A stretch of DNA of 64,000 nucleotides, taken from Epiperipatus broadwayi. Its lineage: Eukaryota > Onychophora > Udeonychophora > Euonychophora > Peripatidae. The notes beneath the pieces are model-generated. The model was not told where the DNA came from, ran no database searches, and worked only from the letters and a program-made list of their open reading frames with translations. Every line of letters starts with the position of its first letter. Positions within the stretch are counted from its first letter, which is position 1. A program made the translations under genes and the position numbers. The stretch covers positions 9,569,950 to 9,633,949 of the forward strand of contig JAQFVV010006215.1 in the NCBI GenBank assembly GCA_028023455.1, in the 5' to 3' direction. Positions 37,495-47,049 of this stretch are shown here, one piece after another.

Positions 37495-40400
37495 AGGCAG
37501 GAAAAACTGCCAAGAAAAGAGGCAAGAAGCATGATAAGGCAATTAACAGAAAGGATATAATATCAGGGATTATATACATTTTTTGTACTGGATATAAAAT
37601 GAATTGTGAAGAAAATATTCAGGTAATGAAGTATGTTAAAAATTACAATAAAAAAAAATGTTATGAGTCTTAGTATATTCAAAAAAATTTAAACAAATGT
37701 GTAATCATGGTTAAAGATCCAGCACAATTAGAGGGGAAATGGGAATTATTAGATTATTAAAAACTTTAGAGTTATAATTTTTAATAATAGAATAAAGGAA
37801 TTATCATTATTTTGTTTTGTTTAGATTATTTGTAAATATATACATATATATTATGGGGGAAAATATGGACTGTAATAATATATATATATATATTAATTAT
37901 ATTTAATGTATGTATTTTAATAATTATATTTATTGTAATGTAATATTAATAATGTCCATTAGAAGGAGTTGCTGTAGGATGATTAGTCATGTGATTATGT
38001 GAAAAGAAACATCTTGAAAAGGTTCCATATCAGATTGATGTATTAAATAATATTTTTATTTATAGTGAATTGTCTATTTCAATTTTGTTTTAAATTGATT
38101 ATTTTTAATTTTATAATATATTGTAAGGATGACTTACAACCAATAAACACACCTGTCCTAATCTCTCCAATGTCTTAAATCAAGCCAACTGGTGATCAAA
38201 TAATCCATTCTACATATATACTTATACTAAACATGTACATAAACACGCACAAATGTCACGCTATAATAAACTACTATTTTTTTATTTTTTTTTTTGAGAG
38301 ATGGATTGTTTTCTCTTTACATCTCTAAAGCAGTAAAAATTAATATATACCCATATACATCTAATATCACTAACAACAAAATTATTAATTAACTGACTAA
38401 TAAAACTGACTTAAGCAATAGTTAAGCTAAAAGGATAATGACTTGAAGTCAAACTAGTTGCCAAGTGACCAATTTTGAAAGTGGAAACAAAAACCATTTT
38501 AATGAATATTTGTGGATCTACAACAATGAACAATCAAAGTTAGTATGGGAAAAAAAGCCATCATGGGATTCTCACAGAGATATTTTAAGTGCTGGCTCTG
38601 GCTAAGCATTTATCAAAAGCCAGTAGCATGGGATTGAATCGGCTCACTTTCTCTTTAACAACTGAATAGTCTGCACAAGAAAAAGAAAACTTCTTAAGAC
38701 TTATGTTTGCTTAAAAAAAAAAAAGAAGAAGCAAGATGGATTCTGATGTTTGGCATTAAAAAAAAAAACTTTCATCACAAAAATAAGAACTAAATTTAGC
38801 GACTTATGTAAACAAAAACTTGGATGCATAAATGATAGAAATAAAATCAAGTAGTTTAACATACTGTAATAAGCTTAAAGAAAGAAATTATTGAGAAAGG
38901 TATAAAGAGCAATTTCAAACTGTCGGAAATGATTTGATAGTTTTTTCATGCCACTTTCCAACTCACAGAAGTTACTATCTAAATAATTGTAAACATCAAA
39001 GAAGATACTGCAGTGTGGTCTGGCTAGTAAGGAAATACCCTGTAGGTGACTGACATTGACTTCCATGCCATTAGAAATGTGATTGTTAGTGCAAGATGCC
39101 TAACTCATTAAATGACAGTGTAAACCGGTCTTCAGTGGATTTTCTGCCATGTGTCCTTAACTGAATAGCACCTATGACTTACTAGTTTGGGGTGTATATA
39201 TATATCAGCTAAGCCAATGGGCAAGTACATTGCATCCGGAAATTTGGTACCAAAATTTATTGACTGGTTAACAGTGGGAAATGCTTGCTTACCTCAAGAA
39301 AAAAAAAATTTTTTTATTGATTTGTGTAATTTTTTTTTTCACTAGTTGTAATTTTATATCTTGTGATTTTTTTCTTGTTAAACTTCACTTTCAAATTTGA
39401 TTTCTTGCGCTTCAGAAATGGGAGCATTCATTTTGAGCATATAGGTGGGAAGGAATTGAAATATACCAAAAATGCTTATGATATTAAATAAAGTTTAAAT
39501 TTGCAGGCCCTTTCAGAAGTTTGATACTGCTCTTCTAAAGTGATATAAAGTAAGATTTTGATTTATCCAACACTATCTGCACACTTTAGACTAAACAGAA
39601 TTGCATTACTCGCTAACAGTTCTTACTAAAACTTAGATATAGATATTTTCTTCTGGGTGCATGATTAATCACTTCGAATGAATGGCTTTTTCTTTTTCAT
39701 TAATTTGTTTTGACTTACATATGTACGGAGATCATTCATTTGAGAACCAGATAGCAATACTTATATAATGAATCAAATATTATAACACAGCAAATATATA
39801 ATCACTTTTTCTTTTAAAATATATATGTTCTACAATAACATCAGCAAATTAAAAATCCTTCTCCTTTTTCTTTTCAAAAACTTTATTTTCTTATATTACC
39901 ACTAAACATATATATATATATACAATACAAAACTCCAACGTTTCAACTGTCTTTATCATCATACAGTCATTGTCAAGGATCAATTGTAATAACACCATAT
40001 ATCTTCTAATTCCTTTTTTTATGTTCAAAGTTCTTATCCATATGTATTTCTTCACAACCAATATCCTCTTCTAAAAAAACTGTCCAAATACAAGTTTACT
40101 AATATTTATCATATATTATAACTCAGCAAATATACAATCACTTTTTCTTTTAAAAATATATGTTCTACAATAACATCAGCGAATTAAAAATCCTTCTCCT
40201 TTTTCTTTTGAAAAACTTTATTTTCTTATATCACCACTGAACATATATATATTTATATAATGCAAAACTCCAATGTTTCAACTGTCTTTATCATCATACA
40301 GTCCGTGTCAAGGATCAATTGTAATAACACCATATATCTTCTATTTCCTTTTTTTATGTTCAAAGTCCTTATCCATATGTATTTCTTCACAACCAATATC

Positions 40401-43400
40401 CTCTTTTGAACATAAAAAAAAGAAATAGAAGATATATGGTGTTATTACAATTGATCCTTGACAATGACTGTATGATGATAAAGACAACTGAAACGGAGTT
40501 TTGTATTATATAAATATATATATGTTCAGTGGTGATATAAGAAAATAAAGTTTTTGAAAAGAAAAAGGAGAAGGATTTTTAATTTGCTGATGTTATTGTA
40601 GAACATATATATATATATTTTAAAAGAAAAAGTGATTGTATATTTGCTGTGTTATAATATATGATAAATATTAGTAAACTTGTATTTGGACAGTTTTTTT
40701 AGAAGAGGATATTGGTTGTGAAGAATTACATATGGATAAGGACTTTGAACATAAAAAAAAAAATAGAAGATATATGGTGTTATTACAATTGATTCTTGAC
40801 AATAACTATATGATGATAAAGACAGTTGAAACATTGGAGTTTTGTATTATATAAATATATTGTAACGGACACATACGCCGTTACATTATTTATTTTTAAA
40901 AATTGAGACATTGAAAAGTTCGCATTTAAAAACTTTTTTTTTTAAGAATTAAAAATTGAAAGTTAAAATTCTATCTTAAACTCATATATATATATAAAAT
41001 CGCACAGATAAAAAAAATTATTAAACGAAAACTTTATTAAAGAAAAAGAAAAAGTATTTTAAGACTAAATTTTCAGTAAAGATTTAAAGATAAATATATA
41101 TCTAAGTTTGTATAAAAAAATTAATTAGTGTTATTGAAAAATGGAAATGATTATTTTAATTAGTCCAAGTGAACTAGCCCTTGGGCATTTCATAATATAT
41201 AATAAAAGGTCAGATAGAAGAGGAAAAACAATAGGAACAGAATGACCAATGAAAGAAATCCATCAGGGAAACGAACCTCAACGAAAAGACCATTACCATC
41301 ATCATGATGTAATGTTGAGTTAATCTGCAAAATTAATATAAAAATAAAAAGTTTAGAAATAAATTTTAGTGAGTGAAGAAAGAGCTGGGAGAGATGTATG
41401 ACAGAAGTGGTGATATGTGTTAGTGCGGAGTTGAAGGGGAAGGGATTGAAAAGATGCACTCTTCAATTCCTTCAGTTCTGCTAAAAGGGAAAGAGAAATG
41501 ACCAATCATTTCTACATTGAGGACCAGCTAAAGTAAAAGACCTCTGGATGAATCAATAAAATGGCCAACAGCATACCGGTCTCCCCAGGACATCAGGACA
41601 ATTAACACTGGAACCCAAATGGCAACGGTTTAAAGATGAACTTTTCTAAACGTAAGAAATATATAATTAATGAACATTTCTAAACAAAAAGAACTCTAAA
41701 TGCTAAACTTTCCAATATTCTAAATAGAAGAATTTCCTATCTGACTAAATTATTATTATTTTATTGAATGTATTTTTTTTTTTTAAATCATTTCCATTTT
41801 TATTTTTTTTATTTTTTATTAATATTGTCTAAATTATTTAAATGCATTAAATTTAAGTTGGGCATAGATGCTTGCATAGATTCGTTCACGTTTAATTATG
41901 TTTTGTTTTCATATTTGATTAAAATATATAGACATTCGGTAAATAATGATATCTTACATTGAATATCTAAAATGTATTTATTCGGATGTCTTTTTAGTTA
42001 TTGGTGTCAATGCGGCATCTTATGATGAATGCCATTGGGTTTCTTGTGAATTCCCTCTGCAATTACATCAATGACTTTATATTTTGATCATTTATGTTTA
42101 TTTTGAAATGTTTTTGAGCATGTAATCTATGTAGTCGATCTATGCTCAACATTAAAAAACAAACTTTTATAAATCCATCTGTGCAAACTTATATAAATGT
42201 TAAATTTAAGTTGGGCATGAATGGCTATATAGATTTGTAAAGTTATATTAGTTTTATTAGGGGAGGGTATCTTGGGTTATTTGTTTCATAGTTAAATTGG
42301 GTCAATGGATTGGATATATTGGTGTAATTAGTAGATGTAATATGAGATTCGCTATGTGCAGAATCGCAGTATACACCGCACACCCCCGTTTTGCCTATGG
42401 AAGGGATAGTAAGACGAAAAATGCAGTCCCTTCCTATGGAGTTTTTTTTTTATTGTTCTTCTTGTCAGATAGATGTAGTATTCCTATTTGGATGAGAGTC
42501 AATTTCTTCTCTTAACCCTGCTGTTCAGATGTACATTCCTGACAGTATAGTATTTGGTTCTGTCATATTCATATTACATTGAATACATCGATATATCAGG
42601 TGGATTGACATTGGTTTAACTGCGAACTTTTGGCCTAAGGTTAAATAAGGGATAGAATACTTTCTTTTCAAATGCAATCTATGTAGTCTATTCATACTCG
42701 ACACTCTAAATAAAAATACTAAATTCATCAGTGCGAACTTATAATAGCGTATAAAAATTAAAATGTAAAATCAAATTCTAAAATCAAGTTAAAATCCAAA
42801 ATAAAAGTTATTCTAAAATAATTTTAAATCTTATATATGTGTAAATAAATGTTTGTGTGTTAATTACTGGCAGTGACTTATTTTATTCTTTTTTTAAAAA
42901 TATTCTTAGATAAGAATTTATATCTTATTAATCTCTACTACTCCACTGTGCTAGTGGCGTGGGCTGACAGTCTGAATAAAACATGTAAAGTGTGAATCTT
43001 AACTTACGTATCTGCCTACTATATAAATTTTCTAGGTTCAAATGTCTAGTGGCACCCTGTAGTGCAGATTACGATAAGACTCCTATTCCTGATCACCCTC
43101 TCCCTGATTGTTATAATATATATGTTCAGTGGTGATATAAGAAAATAAAGTTTTTGAAAAGAAAAAGGAGAAGGATTTTTAATTTGCTGATGTTATTGTA
43201 GAACATATATATTTTAAAGGAAAAAGTGATTGTATATTTGCTGAGTTATAATATATTATAAATATTAGTAAACTTGTATTTGGACAGTTTTTTTAAAAGA
43301 GGATATTGGTTGTGAAGAAATACATATGGATAAGGACTTTGAACATAAAAAAATGAAATAGAAGATATATATATATGGTGTTATTACAATTGATCCTTGA

Positions 43401-45902
43401 CAATGACTGTATGATGATAAAGACAGTTGAAATGTTGGAGTTTTGTATTATATAAATATATATATATGTTCAGTGGTGATATAACAAAATAAAGTTTTTG
43501 AAAAGAAAAAGGAGAATGATTTTTAATTTGCTGATGTTATAATGAATCAAATATGATTATAAATAATGTCACTAGTGAGATAGATTTGGGATTGTTGAAT
43601 TATTAATTTTTCATTATACATGTTATTTGAAATCTTTTATTTAGGTTTGTATATACATCGTTCTGAATTTTTTTTTTTTTTGTAAATAAAGATTTCCAAG
43701 CATGGATTCTATTATGGGATTTGGGAAGGGAAAATTTATTGCATTAAGCTCTCAAAGTGATAGAAAGCCATCCTTGCTATCTCAGCATTCTACATGTAAA
43801 TAGTATTTCATTGTATATTATTTGTTGTTTAATAAATGTTATTGAAATCAATCTGATCTCTATATGGTCATCAGCTATAATATTTACACCACTAAGTAAA
43901 TAAGTTAGTCTCTAATATCCACATGCCATTAAATAATTATACTGAATACAATATATACATTAATCAATTATACCCACACACTATTCTTCATGCATATACT
44001 AATGTGTGAGATATTTTAGTGGTAAATATGCATTGGTCTTCACTTACATATAGGCACATTTGTTTATAAGTTAGGTAAGTTCATTCCTGAAGAGAGCTGA
44101 TTGCAAATTCTCCCTGAGTTCGAATACTATGGTATGATGGAGCCTGAAAGAGGGATGTGATGAGGACGAACTAGTCTAAACTGCATCTAAATTCTAATAG
44201 TAAATATTGAGTTAGCATACTGAAAATGGGTGTGGTCATGGACTAAGCACTTCATCATGCTATCATCAGCATCCTATTTGAAGACCCTAGATCCAACAGT
44301 AGTAAGATGGGCTCCCTCTTTCTTGTATCATTTGCAGTCTCATTGCAAGATATATATAGGTTCTAGAATTATACAAGAAAAAGTGTATCTACTTATCAAA
44401 CCTTATCAAAGTTAAAATTAAATTTTTTTTCTTATTCTAATCTAACTTCTGAATTTACATTCAAACAACATGTCATAATCATCCTAGATAACCATCCAAT
44501 ATTGGTTATTCAACAATAGGAATTTAGCTAATGTCAGTTAGAGAATAATCATAAATGGAAAACTATTTATCAACCAATAATTATTTTTTTCTTCAATGTT
44601 CTCCTGTAAGAATTATTGAGAAAGCCTTTGCTCTGCAGAAGAATATTTAAAGATCAGTTTTATATTAATACTGTGTGTAGGTCTGCATATATTTAAAAAG
44701 AACAGCAAATTACTCAATTGAATTTATTTTTAATACTATTCTGAAACTATATATTTTATTTAAAAAATATATGTTGCTTGGAAAGATTAATGATGAAAGA
44801 ACAGGTAGACCAGTTTACAAAGGTAGATCACTCCATCATCAATACATTGAATATTTTTATGAGTAACCTGAAAAATCAAATCGATGATCAGTCATACGAA
44901 AAATATTTGTATAAATGCCAGGAATCAATGGTTTAAAAGCACTTGCGATAGTTTATAATAGAATATCATTAGGAGTTCATAATCTATGTAAAAAAAAAAA
45001 AAAAAATCCAGAACAAATGTCAAAAACAAAATCAGTTTAGAATCAAAATTTCATTTTCAGAATTTTAGAATTCAGAAGTAAATAGACATTGCATTTAATT
45101 GATAAATGAATAAAAATATACAAAAATAATAATATATATTAGTTTGTATTATATGAAAGTAAATAAATACAAAGGATATCATGGTACAATGACTAACACA
45201 TCCATACTGATCAGATGAACCTGAGAAATTATTCAAATTAAAATTTTACTTTCCAATAGTTTAGCTCATAATTAAAATCAATTACTAATTCAGCAATTGA
45301 TTAGTAATGGTTATCTAACTCATTAAACAGGAAGTTTTTAATCAATATTGTTTAGATGTAAACAATAATAAATACAAGTATAACATGCTTGCCTTAATTA
45401 CTAGTAGATGATGAAATGTCATATTCCTATAGGCAGTGAGCCCATGTCTTTCTTACCTTAAAAAAAAATCAGAAATATTACAAGTTATAGTTTACCTATA
45501 TATTGATGCTAAAAAAAATACGAAAAAGAATGCTTGAGCAATCCATAGCATCATGTCCTCAGTTAAAGTTACATCAGTAGAACTATTTTTGTGCATTTTA
45601 TTTTGAATACCGTGGTAGTATAATGGTCCCATAGAATGAATCACAAATGGTGATATAAATAAAACACACAGAGTCAATATGCCCCAAGATTGTCGTTCGT
45701 ATAACAATAATAATCCCAATATGATATCTTTAATTCTTTCAAAGATGAAAATTAATAATAATATACAAATTAATATAACTGTAGTCCATGATAGATCATA
45801 TCTAGAAGTTTTAACACATTCCTGACTTTCACTTGACTTTTCTAAGTATATCATTTCAACATCTGGAACAGAATTGTCTATTTGTTCACGGCATAAATTC
45901 AT
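22841..45902 (-). CDS. XK-related membrane protein, three exons
   Basis: The gene encodes a multi-pass plasma-membrane protein of the XK-related family (XKR/CED-8). Some members scramble phospholipids and expose phosphatidylserine in apoptosis; XK itself partners with Kell. Joining 45902-45496, 23791-23568 and 23496-22841 gives 428 codons plus stop, close to the family's usual 400-450. Residues ~38-95 hold the first helices with the family's Asp and the W-G-x-LT pattern. Residues 175-187 read ESFIENAPQLVLQ, the family signature. Residues ~265-310 hold ISSRILALGLF and the conserved HW. Introns are phase 2 and phase 1, all GT/AG, and every frame continues across the joins. Intron 1 is 21.7 kb and intron 2 only 71 bp. 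No clear caspase site (DxxD) is seen in the C-terminal tail. Scramblase activity and orthology to a particular XKR are not established. Confidence 0.9.
23497..23567 (-). other. XK-related gene, intron 2 (71 bp)
   Basis: It begins GTAAAA and ends TTTCTAG on the minus strand and is phase 1. It is small for an animal intron and contrasts with the 21.7-kb intron 1. Confidence 0.85.
23568..23791 (-). CDS. XK-related gene, exon 2
   Basis: The acceptor is TTCCAG (ending at 23792) and the donor is ATAG|GTAAAA. The 224-bp exon starts with the last base of an Arg codon (residue 136) and ends with the first base of the Ala-211 codon. It encodes the YGSF start, a cytoplasmic-facing segment with LHELYLLCVYRL, and the signature ESFIENAPQLVLQ. 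The segment after residue 187 is less conserved in the family. Confidence 0.92.
23881..25826. other. Intronic AT-rich stretch
   Basis: No coding sequence or clear mobile element. It holds homopolymer runs (ten G at about 24481; A runs at 25190-25207) and G-rich interruptions at 25100-25110 and 25321-25327. A short palindromic stretch lies at 25500-25580. Confidence 0.4.
25827..26030. mobile_element. MITE of the CTTGAGTACTAAAGCTGCAA family
   Basis: This is an imperfect palindrome. 25838-25945 (tgcaacatgaag ... aatcttgtgatctta) is mirrored by 25965-26030 (aacaattacaaagttattgggagg ...). The same family occurs at 47541-47810, with matching blocks such as tgtatcaatcc, aactttgtaatcttgtgatc and aataacatgtacac. 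The outer 22 bases, TACTTGAGTACTAAAGCTGCAA, recur inverted at 27249-27270, so a second, inverted end lies 1.4 kb away. Confidence 0.6.
26031..26854. repeat. Degenerate direct repeats, AT-rich
   Basis: Blocks of 30-100 bases recur: gtgaataataataaaa.. twice (26033, 26071); aatgatttt(g)a..tttttaagtaatt at 26121 and 26552; cttaccatgtaatat..aacagaaattta.. at 26276, 26316 and 26728; and the ..cctattaaatattaccccagaaaat block at 26363 and again near 26776. This looks like repeated local duplication. No gene is visible. Confidence 0.55.
26855..27082 (-). mobile_element. 228-bp foldback element carrying a hammerhead
   Basis: The ends 26855-26889 and 27048-27082 are perfect 35-bp inverted repeats (outer bases AAAGGCAAAACTCTTTTCTC). 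The interior encodes a complete hammerhead on the minus strand. A relative with the same ends and ribozyme region, longer and decayed, lies at 49384-49730. An ~25-bp sequence (ttatttctttcaatatgatgtcatc) is present on both sides of the element (26815 and 27174), but too far from the ends to be an ordinary target duplication. No coding capacity. Confidence 0.8.
26961..27019 (-). ncRNA. Hammerhead ribozyme, type I, sense in XKR intron 1
   Basis: On the minus strand CUGAUGA is 27004-26998 and GAAA is 26984-26981, with U16.1 at 26976 and C17 at 26975. Cleavage is predicted between 26975 and 26974. Helix II is UGGC (26997-26994) with GCCA (26988-26985), four perfect pairs, loop CACAA. Helix III is A81-U76 and C80-G77 with a 2-nt loop (or one pair with loop CUAG). 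Helix I is UCCUCA (27010-27005) with UGGGGA (26974-26969, one G-U). An internal loop follows (27011-27013 and 26967-26968), then AUCCAA (27019-27014) with UUGGAU (26966-26961). All catalytic residues are intact and the internal loop faces loop II as in natural hammerheads. It lies in the same sense as XKR transcription, about 3.2 kb before exon 2. Confidence 0.87.
27083..28089. other. Intronic stretch, no gene recognised
   Basis: 27249-27281 is the inverted counterpart of the MITE end at 25827-25848. A short minus-strand frame at 27811-28000 with one hydrophobic segment and several Cys is noted but not supported as a gene. The rest is AT-rich. Confidence 0.4.
28090..30150 (+). pseudogene. L1/Tx1-like LINE ORF2 remnant (RT and C-terminus)
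   Basis: This is a 5'-truncated non-LTR retrotransposon. The first recognisable block (about 28230-28280) encodes NNFRPISMI, the start of the reverse transcriptase fingers. 28347-28565 encodes the FDSV palm region. 28537-28857 includes the degraded Gln-x-x-PLS..LLF block and YMDG where active elements have the YxDD/FADD catalytic box, so the second catalytic Asp is lost. 28861-29187 and 29206-30027 encode the thumb and C-terminal region, ending in a C-x2-C-x8-H-x4-C-like motif near 29630-29680. Stops at 28856, 29187 and elsewhere show it is dead. A 3' UTR with AATAAA at about 30122 follows. It is antisense to the host XKR gene. Confidence 0.75.
30151..35402. other. Intronic AT-rich desert
   Basis: Very AT-rich, with an AT microsatellite (about 30645-30670) and many homopolymer runs. 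Overlapping short frames on both strands around 33182-33552 are AT-rich and hydrophobic and not convincing genes. Nothing else could be supported. Confidence 0.45.
35403..35485 (-). repeat. tRNA-derived SINE or tRNA pseudogene remnant
   Basis: On the minus strand the sequence reads ggatggtttggtggttagaaag (A-box-like) and, about 45 bases later, gcgggttcacttccc (B-box-like). The cloverleaf cannot be folded fully (the anticodon region is disrupted), so a SINE head or pseudogene is more likely than a working tRNA. Confidence 0.5.
35486..37400. other. Intronic AT-rich stretch
   Basis: No gene or mobile element recognised. Contains an ATT run near 36800. Confidence 0.4.
37407..37492. repeat. Compound microsatellite (AT)n-(GA)n
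   Basis: About 18 AT units (37409-37445) are followed, after gagagatatatagata, by about 16 GA units (37460-37492). The compound block is the longest simple repeat in the window. Confidence 0.95.
37493..39796. other. Intronic stretch, no gene recognised
   Basis: 38540-38690 and 39000-39290 are less AT-rich and probably old repeats; 38628-38645 (agcatgggattgaatc) resembles a decayed SINE B-box as at 63905. A short minus-strand frame at 38875-39066 matches no family I know. A second AT block lies at 37880-37895. Confidence 0.35.
39797..40860. repeat. Inverted tandem array, ~337-bp unit
   Basis: Left of a centre near 40400-40405, about 1.7 units run in reverse orientation (39797-40400). Right of it, units run forward (40405-40745, then 40746-40860). 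Landmarks repeated in every unit are ccttgacaatgactgtatga (or complement), gttcagtggtgatataag, ggagaaggatttttaattt and ggacagtttttttagaagag. The array is interrupted at 40860 by family A and resumes at 43116. Each unit contains a gatgataaagacagttgaaac segment, similar to motifs near the ends of Penelope-like elements. Confidence 0.8.
40861..43115 (+). repeat. Family A repeat, copy 2 (full length?)
   Basis: It begins with an 8-bp hairpin, TGTAACGG and CCGTTACA around a 9-nt loop (40861-40885), and ends near ttgttata. It is inserted into an AT run of the 337-bp array, since the array sequence continues on both sides. Blocks at 42230-42730 and 42880-43080 match copy 1 (inverted) and copy 3. The 72-codon frame at 42297-42515 is not kept in the other copies. 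The class is unclear: the TGTAAC start resembles an LTR, but the 3' end does not finish in CA. AT target preference is suggested by all three copies. Confidence 0.75.
41439..41473. repeat. Family A internal hairpin, copy 2
   Basis: 41439-41453 pairs with 41459-41473 around a 5-nt loop, with one wobble and one mismatch. It is homologous to 11696-11730. Confidence 0.6.
43116..43545 (+). repeat. Continuation of the ~337-bp tandem array
   Basis: It resumes at atatatgttcagtggtg and gives one full and one partial unit in the same orientation as 40405-40860. It ends near ttgctgatgttat at 43540. Confidence 0.8.
43546..44039. other. Intronic stretch, no gene recognised
   Basis: AT-rich; a T run at 43669-43681. 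Nothing further supported. Confidence 0.35.
44040..44180 (+). repeat. tRNA-like SINE piece with possible hammerhead remnant
   Basis: ataagttaggtaagttc (about 44065) resembles an A-box, and gagttcgaatact (44116-44128) a B-box. Downstream, 44157-44176 reads gtgatgaggacgaactagtc, which looks like a hammerhead lacking most of helix II: UGAUGA, GGAC, GAA, CUAGUC. The CUAGUC segment equals helix III and the cleavage site of the 26961-27019 ribozyme. It could not be active as it stands. The reading as a remnant is tentative. Confidence 0.35.
44181..45495. other. Intronic stretch before XKR exon 1
   Basis: No gene or clear repeat. An A run lies at 44990-45006. A second donor-like site, AAGGTAAGAAA on the minus strand at about 45447-45458, lies 40 bases inside the intron but would follow in-frame stops. 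Confidence 0.4.
45496..45902 (-). CDS. XK-related gene, exon 1
   Basis: The exon starts at ATG 45902-45900; the frame is open a little further upstream but with no earlier ATG. It ends at ATATAG|GTAAAC (donor 45495-45494), with two bases of the Arg-136 codon. It encodes a hydrophilic N-terminus of ~37 residues, two hydrophobic segments with RIKDIILGLLLLY and SWGILTLCVLF, a short loop with a possible N-glycosylation Asn (KNSSTD), and a third helix ending FFLASIY. The order and spacing match the N-terminal half of XK-related proteins. It joins exon 2 in frame. Confidence 0.88.
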
Positions 45903-46310
45903 TATAAACAACGTTGTTTATAGTTTGATTAAAATATTATTTGAAGTAAACGGCGAGCGCGAAGTAAAACAATTACATTAAAACAAGTATTGAGTATTAA
46001 TCCTACAATATAGAAGAGATAGGAGACTGTTCACATCCGCTGCAATCTTGCGATGATATCAAATTGAAAGAAAATAAACCATGCGATGTATTTTGAAAAG
46101 GGGCTGAAAAGATAATTTAGATTTTTCAAAACGCGCTTTGATTGTTATTATTTTGCGTTATTTATATTTTTCAGTGATTTTTTTTTCAAAACGTACTTTG
46201 CTATGACACATGAGAAAAAAACATTGTCTTTTTCAAAACGTGCTTGGAAAACATCTGTTTTTTGTTTTTGTTTTTTGAAAACGTACTTTGATTATTATTC
46301 TTTTTTTGCG
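45903..46310 (-). promoter_or_regulatory. Presumed XKR 5' flank with four repeated motifs
   Basis: About 45 bases before the ATG is a small CpG cluster (ggcgagcgcg, 45953-45962) in otherwise CpG-poor DNA. Farther up, TTTTTCAAAACGNNCTT or a close variant occurs four times, at about 46122, 46182, 46230 and 46276, spaced 46-60 bases apart. The repeated CG core suggests a binding-site cluster or a decayed tandem repeat. No TATA box could be assigned with confidence. Promoter status is inferred from position only. Confidence 0.4.
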
Positions 46311-46509
46311 TTCAGTTCATTTGATTTAAGTTTAATGAGTGTAAGTAGTTTTCGTATTTTGATTTTGTTTTCATAATTTCATAAGTAATAGATGTGTGTG
46401 TGTTGTTGTTTTTTTATATTTAGAAATAGTCCAAAATGATGACAATTTGGAAGCTGCCCACCACCGAATTGAATGCCTTCGTTGTTTTATTGTTCTGTTT
46501 GGTGTATTT

Positions 46510-46870
46510 ACCAAAATGTATAGATTAATGGATATTTTTCTAAATTTTTTTCCGCCTGTATGAAAAGTGGTAATTAATAAAAGTCTTATAATTTATATTT
46601 CTTTACTATCCTGAATTATTTGATTTGTTTACTTTTTTTTTGGTTTATTGTGTGTGTTTACAAAAAATGTTGATTAATATTTATCTAAACTTTTTTTTCT
46701 GCCTACATGAAAAGCGGTAATGAAATTGTTAGAATTTCTTTTTTGATGAGAATTCTTTATCTTGTTTTGCGAATTTTCTTAAAAAAGTATAGATTGATGA
46801 ATATTTTTCTCCGATTTTTTCTCATCCCTGCATGAAAAGTGCTAATAAAACTTATAATATATATTTCTTT
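46510..46870. repeat. Degenerate tandem repeat, three ~120-150-bp units
   Basis: The pattern gattaatggatatttttctaa...gcctgtatgaaaagtggtaat recurs at about 46513, 46662 and 46782 with substantial divergence. Confidence 0.55.
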
Positions 46871-47049
46871 ATCGTTCAGAATTATTGTTTTTGTTTTGCT
46901 TGCTTTTTTTTTTTTTTACAAAAAAAAATCCGTTTCTTAGTATTTTTATGGAAAAGATCTCGACACACTTTGCAAGCATTTTGGCGGGAAAATTTCCACT
47001 TGGTGTGTCCATTTTCTGTGGTAACATGAAATTTGAATTGGGTTTTTTT

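Larger units (their letters stand above)
23792..45495 (-). other. XK-related gene, intron 1 (21.7 kb)
   Basis: This phase-2 intron is bounded by GTAAAC (45495 side) and TTCCAG (23792 side) on the minus strand. It contains MITEs, a sense-oriented hammerhead ribozyme (26961-27019), an L1/Tx1-like LINE remnant on the opposite strand, an inverted tandem array split by family A, and long AT-rich sequence without any other exon I can recognise. Confidence 0.85.

Noticed and set aside
38875-39066. Minus-strand 63-codon frame
   Set aside because: No family recognised, no splice context; probably part of an old repeat.
40440-40500. Possible hammerhead in each 337-bp array unit (tgatga ... gaaac)
   Set aside because: C3 is A and the segment between the two boxes does not form helix II. 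Similar to Penelope-end motifs but not a ribozyme as written.
42297-42515. 72-codon frame similar to the 10929-11204 minus-strand frame
   Set aside because: The similarity follows from the shared repeat sequence. Only the first ~25 codons agree and then the frames diverge.
45440-45460. Alternative donor AAGGTAAGAAA after XKR exon 1
   Set aside because: Using it would include in-frame stop codons immediately after the first donor; only the ATATAG|GTAAAC donor keeps the frame.
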